A stretch of 64,000 nt of DNA from Nymphaea colorata (Eukaryota > Streptophyta > Magnoliopsida > Nymphaeales > Nymphaeaceae), in NCBI RefSeq assembly GCF_008831285.2, contig NC_045138.2, forward strand, positions 39,981,115 to 40,045,114, in the 5' to 3' direction. Every line of letters begins with the position of its first letter. Positions within the stretch are counted from its first letter, which is position 1. Position numbers and translations under genes: made by a program. The notes beneath the pieces were generated by a model. The model searched no databases. It saw only the letters and a list, made by a program, of their open reading frames with translations, and was not told where the DNA came from. Shown in pieces: positions 11,901 through 26,520 of this stretch.

Positions 11901-14900
11901 TTGGGTGTAGGTGCAGAAGGTGCAATAGAGCGATTTCAGAATGTGCAAATGCTTGTTTGCATGTAGGAGTTCACATTTTAGAAGTTGCCATTTTTGTTTT
12001 AGAAAGCATAAGCAAGTTGCACAAGTTCAGATCATATAGATGTATATATCTTGGTTCTTTTGTAAGAAATTAGAAACAGGATCTTTGGTTCTTTTTTAAC
12101 GGAAATTTAAATTTGTTTAAGAGGAAAAATATTGATGATCATGAAATACTGGTTTTGAAATTCTTAAATGCCTATGTATGATTTGTAAATGGACAATCCA
12201 ACAGTGATTCATACTGAGCAAGCTTAGATCACATCCATGTGGTCAGCTGCAGAATAGGATGTGGAAGGAGTAAGAAAATTGCAAAATTAAATGGTCCATG
12301 TCCTTCTGCCATTAAACAAGCAACGGAAGAAGCCTAGAAGCGAGATGTGAGACAAAGTTACCCTCAGTCGACATGTGTTAGTTCTTAACTTCTTAACTTG
12401 GATAAATATGTGAAAATTGAGTGCTTAATGGACTCAACTTGTTGTTTGTGCACTAGACTATTCTGTAGGACAATTCTTTGAAGATGCCAGACAAGCAACT
12501 GAAGATATTATCAGAAGTGGGAATGTGCCAATTATCGTTGGCGGTACAGGATTATACTTACGTTGGTAAGTTGTAACCTTTTACTCTCTAATTGTCATTA
12601 ATATTGGTAATGTTCTTTTCTTTCTTAATTTATATGTTGCAAATGTATGCATATCAGTCTACTATAAAGTTTCTCAATTGCTGCATATCACTGAAAGCAG
12701 ATGGATGTTATTTGAAATGTTGAACTGTGCGCTGAGAAGCCATATGGTGTCAAGAGCCCAAATTAGCAACCAACTGGAAGAATTGAAAATGCCTAAAGTA
12801 ACAGTGTAATATCAAAATTTTAGTAGGGTGAAGCAGCAACTGTTGGTCTTTCAGCAGCTTAAGCATGTCTAGGCATGCTAACATGTGAGCATTATATTGT
12901 CGGTGTATGTCATGCAGTTGGATGAGATTTTTTGAAGATGTGTGGATAGACTTTTGTTTCATTGGGAAATTGTTACAGCACATACTAATTTTATCTTCCC
13001 ACTATCATGTGACTGGCATCATATTAAGTTCTTAACTTAGCCTTCCTATTTTGTAGGCTGAGAATAGAAGCTTCATGTAGCAAGCTGTGAATTGTATCTG
13101 GTTGATTGACATAATAAATGCACATGTTTCAAATACTGGTTGAATTCTTATTTGTGAACTCGTTGGGTGATAGATACTTCTCTTAGATAGAAGTAGTTTT
13201 ATGCTCATCTATCATCTGTTGGTAATTTTCTCAAGGTCAGATATTTTGAATTTCTAAAGAAAAGGGTGGTTACCTGCAATTGTATATCTAATGTTAATAT
13301 TCGTCTTTGTATATTTGAATCTTATACCCCATGGATCCTTCAGAAAGGGCCAAAGCACTATGCTGGCACGGGTTCATGTGCAGCACCTGACAGGGCCAGT
13401 GTGCCATCATCTTGACCTTTGGTCCAATTTGAGATTCAATCATCTTTGACAAAAAGAGAAAGCTTATAGTTATATTATTACTTTTAAGTACCTCTAGCAC
13501 ATTAATCTTTTTATGTATACTTCCAGGCCTATCTTTAATGCACTGACATGTCATATCTGTGCACCCACTCAATAAGATACAGCTTACATGTTGCTCCTCT
13601 CTTAGTGTATGACTGTATGATATTCTTTAGATGGATTATGAACTCAGCTTTGTCTTTTCATCTTCTTTTCATTTTCAAGGTACATATATGGTAAGCCAGA
13701 AGTTCCAAAAGCATCTTTGAAGATTGCTGCAGAAGTTGATTCCGAGCTACTTCCTCTGCAGAGACAAGGGGATTGGTGCGCAGCTGTACAATTGCTTGAG
13801 AAAGCTGGTGATCCTAAAGCTCATCTTGTGCCTTCAAATGACTGGTATAGACTCAGGCGTAGTCTTGAAATTATAAAGGTATGCTGCACTATTTAGATGT
13901 GAAGGATATTTTTTTATTTCTCTTCTGAGGCTTCTTTGACAGCATTTTCTGTTGATACATCTCATTTATCGTGCAGTCCACAGGGTCACCACCATCTGCT
14001 TTTAGTATACCATATGATTCATTTAGGGAGCAACTGGAGTCTAGAGCATCTGATTCCTCACCTGATAGTGTCTCTTCTTCAAATGGACCATCTGAAGATT
14101 TGGACTATGACTTCATATGTTTCTTCCTTTCAAGTCAAAGAACGGAACTTTACAGGATGATCGATTTACGGTGTGAAGAGATGCTAAAAGGTACTTGTTT
14201 AGATATTTTCTGGTTCTTCTTTGTGCTGCTTAGAATGTTGGGGTAAGCCTATAAAGTATCCTGTTAACTCTTAAATGCCTTGTCAGCACGCTTGTTCTGA
14301 ACATCCTTTCTAGAAGGACATGCACCCTGATGGAACTGCAAGCTCCTCAGAAGGTGCCACAAAGGAAGTTTGAAAAATTGAGTCTTGTATCTGTTTCTTT
14401 TTAATTAATTTGTCAAAAAATTGAAATGATCACTACTTTTGGCAACCATGCTGAAGAAATCTGCAATCATCAATTTTCACTGCAAAAGAGTTTGAGAATT
14501 TAGACAAATTCCTGCTTCTAGCCGGATGAAATTACACAAGTGTACAAATGTATGCCGACAAATACACACATAGTAGAGGCTTAACTGTTAAGGCACACAC
14601 ACAGAGAAGGGGAGAGAGAGAGAGAAGGTTCATGGTTGTGATGGTTGAGGATGAATGGATGCATGCATCTGCATCCGTGTAAACTGTCTTTCTTAATGTA
14701 ATAACATGGGGTTTTGGGCTGGAACTAAGACAGAACATTGTATGATAGAAAGGATTTGGGTTGAAATTTGTGAAACCTTATATGTATTTAGATGCCCAGG
14801 AAACTGATCTCCAAGAAAGAGTCAAAGTGTCACTGCCTTCATGTGCTTTGCAATAAGTTAACTTTACAGCTGCTCAACTTTCGAACTGCCAACATCCCCC

Positions 14901-17592
14901 TGCTCTCCTCTTAGGTCACTTGAAAGGGTTTATCTTGAATTGCCTACATGTTATTTGTTTGCTTTCTAGTAGCAGTTTGATGATTGTTTCCCAAATGAAC
15001 TTAGTGCATTCGTAAATTTTTTCTGAAAATGCTATCTGGCAGGCAACCCTGGAGTTCTTACTGAAGCTTCATGGCTTCTTGATATTGGCCTTCTTCCAAA
15101 CTCAAATTCAGCTACTCGAGCAATTGGATATCGACAAGTTTGTCTTCATAAACTTGGTGATAAGCATGTCTGTTCTATAGTTAAAGATTCATTGCTAAGT
15201 TATTTGTGTGCGTCATTTTTATACGAAAAATGTTGGAGCTTATGTAAAGTATTCCTGACTTTTCACAATCAATTGGAGGGAGTAAGAGGGGAGAGGCACA
15301 ATCTATTTGTTGATTTACATGGTTGCTCAAGTTTATAGTTGTCAGTCATATCTAGAAACTTTTCACTTGTGTATCTTTTTCCATCTTAGGGTGAAGCTTG
15401 GTCTATTTACGAGTCATCCTTTTTGGTCCCCGCGGTGAGCTAGGTTGGAGGCATATAGCACTTTGTGACTTTAGACAGGATTCAACATTAGAAGGCCCAC
15501 AAAGTATGTTGAAATTGAAGAAAGCTATTAGCTTTCAAGGGGCAATTCCAAGGGGGGAATGTGAGACGTGGAGTTTCCCAAAGAACTCCATGCAGTAAAC
15601 TTGCCAGAAACAATCCGATTGTGCTACAAACAAGGGTTCCTTATACAATTTAGAGGGAAACTGGAAAAACAAGTTTCTGTGCAACTGTTCACCGCTTTAC
15701 CAATATGAACAGTGTGAAGAAAATGAAATTTGTAAGAAATGCTGTTGTGGAAAACATAGTGAGGATATTTTAATATCTTTATATGCTTGTTTTTGAAGTA
15801 TTTAGCACAACTTGTTATACCTGTGGCATTAAAAAAAAATGCCGTTTAAACATTTGGAAACATGTCCATGTCTGTGACCTCGCCTCCTCAATTATGTAGT
15901 ACTGGTATTGATAAAAAATTATTTCCACCTAATTATCTGATCAGTTTGCATGACAGTCAGGCTAATCTTTTTTATGATAAGTAGAAAGTATTTAGCTACA
16001 ATAAGAAGCCTGTCAGAATTGTGGTTGGTACTCTGTTTTCATGCAGGCTATCAATTTTTACAGGCTATGGAGTATTTGCTAAGTTGTAGACAAGAAGGAG
16101 GGAGAACTTCTCCTGGAGACTTTTATGCTTTTCTAACAGAGTTTCAGAAAGCGTCAAGGTCAGCAACAGGCCCTATTGTTGTAACTATTAAAATAGAAAA
16201 AATTTATCCTTTTATTTTCCTAACTAGAATTTTTTGCTCTAAATGCACCCAAAAGGAAACAATTAAAGTGTTTCCTCATCTCTTCCTGAGTTTGTTTTCT
16301 TTGAAGATATTATGTGGAGAAAAAGCTTTTGCTCATAAGTATTGACTGTGAGCATAGTAAAACAGGCGTCACCCTTGAACGGGGATCCCTTGACAAAATG
16401 GTTGTGATCCGTCATAATCTTCATTTTAGAAAAAATTTGGAACACAATTATATTGGATATTTTCAGAAACTGGTTTTTCAGGGAAAATCTCAGCACTATA
16501 TTTGGTAAGCCAAAGGAAAACACATGCATGTGGAGAGAGAGAGAGAGAAAAGCTTGAAGATGTTAACAAACTAGCAGATACAATAGGCAAGAAAGGAATA
16601 AGCACGGCAAAACCTAGAGCAACCATTTCCATTTTGCACTGAAAGTAGAATTGTTTACTATAATGGATTCAAACATATTCGCATACACTCTCTGTGTGTA
16701 TTTGCGCACGCGCGTGTGTGTGCATGTGCGCGCGTGTGTGTGTGCACGCGTGTGTGTGCATGTGCACGAGCATGTATGTATGGATGTGCATGTATGTCTG
16801 TAACATGTATGTCTGTAACTTACCGTAGTGCAGTGTCGATATCCAGTATGGGCACTAAATTGGAGCCTTAGGTATAGTATAACTACTGTTTGCCTTTTAT
16901 TCTTCTATGTGTCATTTCTATTGCACTTTTATAGGATTATGTTGTTACTAAGAGACCCTTTGAAATTGTATCTAAACTACTAAACCCTCAAAATCTTATG
17001 TGCAGAAACTTTGCTAAAAGGCAAATGACGTGGTTCCGTAATGAACACATATATCAATGGCTGGATGCTTCTCAACCCTTGGTACGATACTTTTCTTCTT
17101 AAATTACATTTTTTTTTAATTTTTTGTTGTTTTGGATGGATGAAGATTGCAGCAATATTTTAAGTTGTATACAGAGAATTGGCATTTCAATTACTTATCT
17201 TCTATGTTGTTCTTATCTAGTTGTAAACGATTCATGTCTATGTCATGGTTCATTACATGGTTTCCAGTATATTCGAGTTTTGATCAATTTGGCATGCCTT
17301 TGCAGGAAAGAGTGCTTGACTTCATTGTTGATGCCTACTTTGATGAAAATGGACGAGTAGTCCCAGAGCAACTAAAAATGCACAAAGATATCTGTAGTCC
17401 TCGGGAAGCTTACGAACTGAAGTCCTATCAGACAAGAAGAAGGTATGGGCAACCTCTCTTTCTCTCTCTCTCTCTCTCTCTCGCTCTCTCTTTGTTTGAC
17501 TAACTGCATAGAGATTATGACGTAGGTATTTCAGCAGGCGTGATGATTGTTCTGGTATTATGGATTGGATACTGAGGACTCAGAGACTATAG
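8909..17592 (+). CDS. IPT9: tRNA dimethylallyltransferase, bacterial MiaA type (IPT9-like)
   Basis: Transfers a dimethylallyl group from DMAPP to N6 of adenosine 37 in tRNAs reading UNN codons; breakdown of this tRNA yields cis-zeatin-type cytokinin. Eleven exons: 8909-9196, 9883-9936, 11092-11134, 12457-12565, 13680-13878, 13977-14190, 15043-15137, 16064-16158, 17006-17081, 17306-17442, 17526-17592, giving 458 residues, close to Arabidopsis IPT9. The P-loop GPTGAGKS is at residues 68-75, followed by [20 protein letters not shown], the VPHHLID motif, [14 protein letters not shown], and ATRAIGYRQ with a downstream Arg-rich helix. There is no C-terminal C2H2 finger, unlike the eukaryotic IPT2/MOD5 type. 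About 60 residues precede the domain, Ser/Arg/Thr-rich and poor in acidic residues early on, which suggests organelle targeting. The first in-frame ATG is at 8909. Introns reach 1.3 kb and hold GT/CG and GA repeats. Confidence 0.93.
16693..16800. repeat. Alternating purine-pyrimidine (GT/CG) tract in an intron
   Basis: Runs of GTGTGT mixed with GCGCGC and CACGCG in intron 8 of the IPT9-like gene form a long alternating purine-pyrimidine stretch. It passes into ATGTATGT repeats towards 16800. Such sequence is prone to Z-DNA and is a hypervariable microsatellite. Confidence 0.8.
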
Positions 17593-20151
17593 CGGTTATT
17601 TATGGAGAAGGATTTCCATCAAAACCCCTAATACCGAAGTCCAATGATATTTTTTCAATTTATTTTTATGGTTATAGTGATGCATGAAATGCAATTTTGG
17701 CTGAGTGAACATTGATTAGTACTCCCATTGAGACCTTAACTAGTGGTTGTAATTTGTAAATTTTCTTTTTTACTTGGTCTAATTCCGTTAAGGCTCTTTT
17801 TCTTGTTTATTCATATAGATGCTTTGGGTTGAACAACTGGTTGGAAATTAGGATGAAAACATCTCCTGAAATGATGGTTTACCTCGGTGTAAAAGGTTGC
17901 ATCTAAAATATGACGCAACTGGTCCAAGAGAAGGGAAACTGCAAAGTACACATCTCGTTGGTGCTGATTGTCCTTTAATTTGGTGATAGACATGCTCTTA
18001 ACTGCTTCTGTAATCTGTTCCCTTTCGCCCTCTGGTCCATCCCCTATTTTCTGCATTCTCTTGCTTACTGCTATTTTGGCTCACATTAGTACACATTGTT
18101 TATGTACCATAACTATATTATCCGTCTCATTGATTTCTTATTCATTCTGCTAACCATTTAATCAGCTGCACTTCCTCGTGCCTTACAGTCCTTCACTTCG
18201 CATAACCTTCCACAGTCGCTCCATACAGGTTCTGGTGCCTTGCTAATCACATTTTATAACTTCTCTATCTGTGCTCCAAGCACCATTTTTGTGTCAATGT
18301 AACCATGAGCGTGCACTCGTATGCCGCCTGCCTTGAGATTTTGTGAATGAACTTCAAATGGGACCAGTTGATGAAGGTAGGAGGTCATCAGATTACGTAG
18401 GTTCTCAGAAAAAGTAAGATAGATGAAGATTGAAGACTGAATACATTGAAGAATTTCATGGTAGTGTTTGAATGACACTGAAGCAGCGGTTTGGAGACAA
18501 AGCATTGTTTTGCCTCTAAAACGTCTTCAAAATGTTTGGGTGACGTCACAACCAGGTTTTCTGGTAGATGAGATTTGAAAAAACTTGTTTCTCAAAAGGG
18601 ATTGAATGGTCTGGTCCCTCCACCCCCCACCTCCCCTTCCCCCTCATCACCAACACACCTAACTGTTTTTTCCACCAACTATTTTCTTTGAGGTTCAGAG
18701 TAAGGGAGGGCCTGGATGAAGTGTCTCTACTGAAATACTTTTGTCTGACCCGTGCCAAAGCTCTCTCAGTCCTTTTCATTGTTCCCGTCGGCACTCCTGA
18801 GATAGCATAGTAATTGTGGCATAGAAGCGTCTTACATGGGTGTGATTTTGAGGCACAATGACACTCACTCTCACAGACAAAGCATCTTTTATGGGTGTCA
18901 CATGCACACACAGGCAAGGTTTTGACCACCAAATTTGCGCCATTCACCAGTATTAGGGGCACGGTGTGACGGACGGATGATGATAGATTGATGAGCCTAT
19001 TCTCTGCCTTCCGTTCTGAGATGGGAAATGTGGATGGCTCTCCGAGGGCTTCTGGTCGATTTTGATCTATCTCCAGCGTCAAGTCTCCATCTGGGTTTGC
19101 TAAATGCCTATTATCTGGGTCGATGGGCACCCAAGCGACCCTGACTCGGTTTCTTCTGGCATAGGAATGTAAATGGTTCCGTTTCGAGTTGGATCCTCTT
19201 TTCAGAGTTTGACCTAATCAAATAATCGGGTTCAGATTTTGACCCCATTTTTTAAAGCCAACTTCGTATCCTGAATAAGTCGGATCTTTATTGGATACAA
19301 GTTGAATATGGGTCTAATATTCAATTTGAATCCGATCACCAAATCAGATTTGGATATTTTCTTTTACCAAATCCAACTAAACAAACTCAAAATCGAATCA
19401 GTGATCGAGTATATCTAACCCATTTAAGTACCTTTGGCCTACTTGTCTTGAATTTCTGAGTTTGTTTCAAAGGAAAAGTCCATCAAAATAATTTGGACCC
19501 AAGTGATTATTATAATGAGAGGAGTCTTTAGCAATTGCATCAGAAGCCATGATTTGGTTTTCCATGAACGTCACTCTTTGCGTCAGCCAAATCCATATGT
19601 TGAAGAAAGTTTCCCCACTTCTCCCAATATTATATAATTTTCAGTACGCACCTGAAGTTGATCTCAGCCTTTTTCTTATTCTTCTTTCCACCAAACTACT
19701 TCATGAATAATGTGACCTTCGTGCTAAAAAAATTATAAGGATCAACCATTTTTTTGATGTATTTCACAAGATTTATCAAGACGAAAAGAATGTGATGTTT
19801 GATTTTTACGTAAATTCAAGAAATCCATATAAAATTTTGAAAAATATTCGAAAATTGATGAAGAAAACCATTTACTTTTATCCTGATTGGCGTCGTGTCT
19901 GATTATTGAGAGACGCGACGCGAAAAAGAAGAAGGGTTTGCTTGTGAAGGACAGTTGGGGGAGAGAAAAAAGAGGCGTACAGGGCACGCTACTTTTTTCC
20001 CCTTTTTCTTGGGGCTTTTGCCGCTCGTTTACGAGCGCCTTTTCTCGCTCTGACATCATAAACTCACTCACCCCGATTCCATTTCTCGCTTCCCATTCTC
20101 TCTGAGAGCGAGTGTGCAGGGTTTCTCGGAGTGTGAAAGGGGAGAGGAAAG
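17593..20151. other. Intergenic between IPT9-like gene and malate dehydrogenase
   Basis: The first part is the 3' flank of the IPT9-like gene. A 194-codon minus-strand frame at 18546-19130 opens from a GTG. It is Cys/His-containing in the middle (CACDTHKRCFVCESECHC) but matches no family I know. At about 19150-19440 lies an AT-rich degenerate repeat with GGATTTGGAT-like words. The promoter and 5' leader of malate dehydrogenase occupy the last few hundred bases. Confidence 0.4.
19150..19440. repeat. Degenerate dispersed repeat rich in CAAATCC/GGATTTGGAT words
   Basis: It begins near TAGGAATGTAAATGG and contains many CCGATC, AAATCCAA and CAGATTTGGATA words. Similar text occurs at 53142-53480, 56075-56280 and 62745-62920. 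The starting TAGGAATGT is like hAT terminal sequences, but the ends and a target-site duplication are not clear. This is a repeat family inferred from shared words, not aligned. Confidence 0.4.
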
Positions 20152-23786
<3,635 letters not shown>

Positions 23787-25643
23787 AGCCTCAATCAGCT
23801 TTAGAACACAGTCCAGTTTTGCATCTTGATCAGATGTTCGCCTCTTTCATTTTCTGTTTTTCCTTTTTTCCTTTTCATTGTTGTACTACCTTTTGGATTG
23901 CGGGACTGCAATTGTTTTCCAGATATGGATAACTTGAGGCTTGGACTAGAGAACACACCCTAATAAGCGGAACAGCGGCGGCAGCCTGATGTAGGAAGTG
24001 CCAATAATTTTTCATTCTTGGGGCTCAAGAGCCCCGTCTTTGTGACATCATTTGTTTCTCTTTGATTGGTTAGCTTCTCTCTCTCTCTCTCTCTGTGCGT
24101 GTGTGCTAACCTCTAAACGGGCTTTCAGTTGGTTGGGATGACAATGGGTGCAAAGCAAAGCAGCTGTGTATGTCCGACTCGGAGAGGGAGAGTTTTCAGT
24201 TCTGTGAAGAGAGAGCATAGGAACATGTAGGACGAGTGGTAAATTTTCTACTTCAGGATTGGGAAATTGATCTAACAGGTAGCCTCTCGGATCACTAACT
24301 GATGCCTGAGAAACTTTCCACTAAAAGCTCTATTGAAGTTCATCTTACGTGGCCAAGCTACCTGGAAAACTCATTCACTCGCCGGTGAACTTAAAAGCAA
24401 AGAGACTCCTTTGGGCGCTCAAGCCATCAATTAAAAGCCACGTTTGATCCCGATGACCCCATCCTCCGGACGGGTTGCCGTCCTCTGTCTCCGGCCATGT
24501 CTCGTTAAACCGTGTATTTAAACGTGCACTAGGATGTTTTTCCTTCTATCTGAAACACATAAACAACGGATGGTCGTAAGATAATAGAACTGTCGTAGTG
24601 TGTCCCCAACATGATGGCTGTATAAAGGTAATGGTACACCGCTAGCCGTCGGCGGTCCCGTTCATCCAAGTCATGGGACGACACCACAAACAATAATACC
24701 ATTCTTAGATTCTTCTTCTCTTGGACAGGTTACACATTTAGTGCGTTTCGACAACCTTCATCCACTCTCCTGCCGCTGCAGACGAGGTGAAGAGAAGGAT
24801 GATCCCACTCTCTGGCACAACTCATAAATGAGAGGGAGATAAGACTCCGCGGAACTGCAGTAAACCAAAAAAGAAAAGTTCTACTAGCCACGAGGCCCTT
24901 CCCCAGCCAGCGGTGGACGACAAGTCAAAGTCTCTTTTTTCTCGGGAATTGGAGGAAACTCAGGAAAGCGTGCGGCGGCCTGAACAAGAACCGACTGTTG
25001 GAGCAGTTTTCGGCCCAGCACGAGTCTCTGTTGCATCCTTTTCAGACAGACGGCATTTAGATATGGCCTCGCTCGCTCGCGAGGAACCATTCTCCTTAAG
25101 CCCCGAGTCCTTCGAATCGTCCCACCTTCACCGACTTACCCGCCGGCAAACGGGGTCAAATCAAATGGCACTGAAGATAAACGACCCAACTGGCGTCTGA
25201 GAGGAAGAGAAACGTACGCAGTTGTTCATGAATTTTGGTACACCATCAAAGCAAAAGATGCCACGAATTTGTCCGCCTTCACGACCCATGCCGGATGCGC
25301 TGTGTCACTCTTCGATCGCCTACTCATCCGCAGCAACCACATCCGGATTACGCAAAAGGGAGAAGGGAAAAGAAGGATTTCAAACAGAAGAGAAAAAAAG
25401 AACAGGAGATGGGAAAAGTCGGAGGAGGAAAAATTGGAAACAAAATATGCTTTCACTATCTGATAATACACAAACAAAGCCTACCAACCATCACCATCAC
25501 CAATAACAATGACAAGAATCAAGAGATCACGACCACCACCCTTAACCCACACTTACATCAATCGGACCAGGAAAAGAACTGGGAAACAGAGCAAAGTGGG
25601 AAGGGGAATCGGCGAGGGCGATGCGCCCACACTCTCTCGAGTC
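23787..25643. other. Intergenic, malate dehydrogenase 3' flank to TAXIMIN 3' flank
   Basis: Contains the 3' UTR of malate dehydrogenase and a (TC)n/(GT)n microsatellite at about 24078-24105. Short overlapping frames near 24884-25506 occur on both strands, have no motifs and look random. The right edge is the probable 3' UTR of the minus-strand TAXIMIN-like gene. Confidence 0.5.
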
Positions 25644-26039
25644 TCAACAGGGGATTTGGGAAGTGAACCATTCCATGACGTGGATGGGCGCCTTGATCAG
25701 CTCCAGCGCCACTTCCACAAGCACGGTCACGCAGAGACAGCAGGGGCATATGCACGATAACAACAACCTGCACCAATTGCCAACACCCTGACGCTTTTAA
25801 GAGAAGGCGAAAGTGAAACGAAATAAAACCAGAGAGGCACACCACCCTTTTCGGAGAAGAAGAAATAGAAACGAAACAGAACCCGAGGGAGGGAGGGAGG
25901 GAGGGAGGGAGAGAGATGGGCAGTACCCGACGATCCAAACGACGACGCCGACGATGGAGATGAGGAGGCAGAGTAAGGCGAAGGGGAGGCCCAGGAGGAA
26001 GCCCAGAGGCCGGCACTCACAGTCGCACTCGCAACACAT
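25644..26039 (-). CDS. TAXIMIN-like cysteine-rich signalling peptide
   Basis: Two exons, 26039-25927 and 25767-25644, joined in phase across a 159-bp intron, encode 78 residues. The protein starts [20 protein letters not shown], continues with a hydrophobic segment (about residues 12-37) and a [14 protein letters not shown] block, and ends in [16 protein letters not shown]. The Cys-rich start, [12 protein letters not shown] core and C-terminal [17 protein letters not shown] are the hallmarks of plant TAXIMIN peptides (TAX1/TAX2). In Arabidopsis and Taxus these act in lateral-organ separation and in regulating secondary metabolism. I infer from the family that it is secreted or membrane-associated. 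Single-exon reading from the ATG runs into Ser/Pro-rich intron sequence, which is why the gene is easily missed. The choice between TAX1 and TAX2 is not possible here. Confidence 0.9.
25886..25911 (+). repeat. (GGGA)n tract, possible G-quadruplex, in TAXIMIN-like intron
   Basis: Six consecutive GGGA units lie on the plus strand inside the 159-bp intron, just after the donor of the minus-strand gene. The pre-mRNA would carry the C/U-rich complement; the plus strand could fold as a G-quadruplex. Confidence 0.75.
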
Positions 26040-26474
26040 CTTCTCTCTTCTTCCTTAGCAACGGTGTCTTGATCTCTCCCCTCTCTCGGCCTCAGAAAAC
26101 TTCCCCCTTGCCTTGCTGTCGTCGGTTTCCTAAAATTTCTACGCGCACATTGTCCTTTATTCCTTGGCATCCGCAAATGACCAAAATACCCGTCTTCAGC
26201 CCTCACGGTGTGTGAGATTTTGCTTGTCGTGTACGAAAATAATTCTCAAGCTGTCAATCCTGGACTTATATTTATACTTACATCTTTATCCAGCAATATT
26301 AAAATTTTTCTTTTAAATCATCTTTGCAAAAAAAAAAAAAAGAGTTCGATCTCCGAGCCATGGTTGGCTTAGCATCGTCCTTTTATGCACATAACTTAAA
26401 TGAATTCACATAGTTGAAATTGGGTTTGGTAACGTCGAAACAAAGTCTCTAGAGTGTTAATACTTTCGCTATGC

Positions 26475-26520
<46 letters not shown>

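Noticed and set aside
18546-19130. 194-codon minus-strand frame with a Cys/His-containing middle (CDTHKRCFVCESECHC)
   Set aside because: It opens from a GTG, not an ATG, shows no consistent zinc-knuckle spacing, and matches no family I know. It is probably chance or an old repeat.
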